In this document: positions 5,682-6,997 of the stretch, piece by piece
How the letters are laid out: each line of letters starts with the position of its first letter
How positions within the stretch are numbered: position 1 is the first letter of the stretch
Source of the DNA: Acidobacteriota bacterium
GTDB taxonomy: Bacteria > Acidobacteriota > Thermoanaerobaculia > Multivoradales > JAHEKO01
Assembly (NCBI GenBank): GCA_029861655.1
Contig: JAOTZA010000169.1
Coordinates: forward strand, 1-6,997
Length of the DNA stretch: 6,997 nt
Direction of reading: 5' to 3'
Translations under genes and position numbers: made by a program
Notes under the pieces: generated by a model
What the model was told of the DNA's origin: nothing
Database searches by the model: none
The model's input: the letters and a program-made list of their open reading frames with translations, nothing else

Positions 5682-6997
5682 CGGCCGGAGCGTTTCTCGG
5701 GCGACGGGCCTCTCTCGGCACGTCAAACAACCCGTTCGCAGGAGGGAGCCCGGTCCGGCGGTGCCTCGGCGCCTGTCTCGTCCTTCAGGCTGCTGCCTTC
5801 GGACTCTTTGCCGCGGGGTCTGAGCAGTCAGCCGTCTGGGTGTGGTCAGCGGTTCCCCGAGTGGTCGCCGTCGGGGATCTTCACGGCAACCACGACAAGC
5901 TGATTCGACTTCTCACCGCCGCCCACGTGATCGACGCGGATCTGCGTTGGAGCGGGGGAGAGGATCATCTGGTCGTCGCCGGCGATTTCCTGGATCGCGG
6001 AGCCGAAGACCGGCAGTTGATGGATCTTCTGCGCCGGCTCGAACGGGAAAGCGTCGCCGCCGGCGGCAGGGTGCACGTGCTTCTCGGCAACCACGAAGTG
6101 ATGAACTTGTTTCGGGACACCCGCTATGTCAGCGCGGCAGCGCACCGGCACTTTGCCGGCGAAGAAACCAAGAGCGAACGCAGGACGGCTCTGGGAGAAT
6201 TCGCCGCTCTCGAGCGTAGCTTGCGGAGAAGGGGCATGCTCCGAGACTTCAACAAGGAATATCCACCGGGCTTCTTCGGAAGGCAGAAGAGTTTCAATCC
6301 GGAAGGCGAATACGGGGGTTGGCTGCTGCGTTTGCCGACGATCGTCAAGATCAACGAGGTTGTGTACGTCCACGGCGGTTTGAGCGAGGAGTTCGCGGCG
6401 CTTGGGGTCGACGGCATCAACCGCCTGATCACGGACGTGATAGTCCGCTATCTAGAGTTCCGCCAGGTTCTTGAGCGCGACGGCGCGATCTCTCGAGTCA
6501 TGGATTCCACCCAGATCAACGAGGCAGCGAGCCGAGTTCTTGAGAGGCGGAGACGCAACCACTCGTCCGACTTACGCGAGGCCGCCAAGGGACTTCTGGC
6601 AGCGGCGGCGGATCCTGTTCTGGGGAATCAGGGTCCCCTCTGGTACCGCGGAAACGCCCTTCAGGATGAGCGGCTCGAGCGCTACACGGTCGAACGCTCG
6701 CTCGAGCTTCTTGGGGCCAAGGCCATAGTCGTCGCTCATAGCCAGACCTCCAACCGCCGGATCACTTCCCGGTTTCACGGACGGCTTTTGCGAATCGACC
6801 ATGGAATCGATGGGAGCGAAACACCTCTGGCGCTGATCGCCGAACAAGGGGAGATTCTGGCGTTCGACTCGTCGACTTTGCAAACCAGCGAGCCGTTGAG
6901 GGAGTTGCCGCCCGGGCAGCTACGCAACTCCGGTGCTGCCGAGCTCTCCGACGAAGAGATTGAGCGACTCCTCTCCAAGTCGCCGGTCGTCGCGTCC
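5678..6997 (+). CDS. Shewanella-like PPP-family metallophosphatase with signal peptide (3' truncated)
   Basis: 440 residues are visible with no stop, so the end lies beyond the window. The PPP motifs are all intact: GDLHG (66-70), GDFLDRG (102-108), GNHE (137-140), VHGGL (around His232) and VAHSQTSN (His354). Expected metal ligands are Asp67, His69, Asp103, Asn138, His232 and His354, with His139 as general acid; Arg107 and Arg324 (in GPLWYRG) likely bind phosphate. The wording around the motifs (GNHEVMNL, GGWLL, GPLWYRG) is that of Shewanella-like phosphatases (Shelphs), related to calcineurin and PP1; some members of this group prefer phosphotyrosine. Substrate here is unknown. The start is GTG 5678, the first in-frame start codon in this open frame and overlapping the STAS stop; GTG 5840 would lose the leader. 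Residues 27-47 (RRCLGACLVLQAAAFGLFAA, then G) look like a Sec signal peptide behind a 26-residue N-terminal stretch, so the enzyme probably acts in the periplasm. The SD in front is weak, which fits coupling. Residues past about 385 may begin a C-terminal extension. Confidence 0.92.
   Translation, partial: MTAGAFLGRRASLGTSNNPFAGGSPVRRCLGACLVLQAAAFGLFAAGSEQSAVWVWSAVPRVVAVGDLHGNHDKLIRLLTAAHVIDADLRWSGGEDHLVVAGDFLDRGAEDRQLMDLLRRLERESVAAGGRVHVLLGNHEVMNLFRDTRYVSAAAHRHFAGEETKSERRTALGEFAALERSLRRRGMLRDFNKEYPPGFFGRQKSFNPEGEYGGWLLRLPTIVKINEVVYVHGGLSEEFAALGVDGINRLITDVIVRYLEFRQVLERDGAISRVMDSTQINEAASRVLERRRRNHSSDLREAAKGLLAAAADPVLGNQGPLWYRGNALQDERLERYTVERSLELLGAKAIVVAHSQTSNRRITSRFHGRLLRIDHGIDGSETPLALIAEQGEILAFDSSTLQTSEPLRELPPGQLRNSGAAELSDEEIERLLSKSPVVAS

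Noticed and set aside
5740..5763. GGAGGGAG followed by GTG at 5761 as the phosphatase start
   Set aside because: The GTG is not in the phosphatase reading frame, and no in-frame start codon lies at a proper distance from this purine tract.
5762..5776. Lipobox-like LGAC in the phosphatase leader
   Set aside because: The hydrophobic stretch lies after, not before, the Cys, and Gly at -2 is atypical; a Sec signal peptide fits better than a lipoprotein signal.
5842..6219. 125-codon + strand open frame, Arg/Ser-rich
   Set aside because: It is a shifted frame of the phosphatase gene; the correct frame carries all catalytic motifs.
5846..6373. 175-codon - strand open frame in the phosphatase region
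   Set aside because: It is the antisense shadow of the conserved PPP motifs GDLHG, GDFLDRG and GNHE on the + strand.

Overview
The window is GC-rich bacterial DNA (clearly above 55 % G+C by eye; not counted) with four protein-coding genes, two of them cut by the window edges. The gene types are a Ser/Thr protein kinase fused to a TolB-like/TPR sensor region, a large Oar-type TonB-dependent receptor with an N-terminal carboxypeptidase-regulatory-like domain, a single-domain STAS protein and a Shewanella-like PPP phosphatase. This combination is typical of Acidobacteriota (for example Thermoanaerobaculia-like lineages) or a similar Gram-negative group. That assignment is inference from gene content, with no marker gene in the window. 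The receptor and the secreted phosphatase imply an outer membrane and a periplasm.

Layout. (1) Bases 2-1723, + strand: the C-terminal 573 residues of a membrane-anchored protein kinase. They hold the last helix of the kinase fold, a transmembrane segment, a TolB-like domain and a TPR array. (2) Bases 1720-4773, - strand: a 1017-residue TonB-dependent receptor facing the kinase gene tail to tail. The two stop codons lie in one CTAG tetranucleotide, so there is no intergenic space or dedicated terminator between them. (3) Bases 4774-5360: a spacer of about 590 bases between the divergent receptor and STAS genes. It carries a sigma70-like promoter with an internal palindrome, a strong hairpin, and short stretches on the - strand with coding-like codon bias that may be remnants of a decayed gene. 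(4) Bases 5361-5681, + strand: a 106-residue STAS-domain protein of the anti-sigma-factor-antagonist type with an intact DSSG phosphosite motif. (5) Bases 5678 to the window end, + strand: a PPP-family (Shelph-type) metallophosphatase with a predicted signal peptide. It starts on a GTG that overlaps the STAS stop codon by 4 bases (GTGA), so the two genes probably form a translationally coupled operon.

Functionally, a Ser/Thr kinase, a STAS switch protein normally controlled by Ser phosphorylation, and a PPP phosphatase all lie within 7 kb, around an outer-membrane receptor. The sequence does not show that they act together. The phosphatase appears exported and the STAS protein cytoplasmic, which argues against the simplest enzyme-substrate model. 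No mobile element, CRISPR array, tRNA or rRNA was found. The best candidates for something undescribed are the coupled STAS-PPP pair and the spacer.
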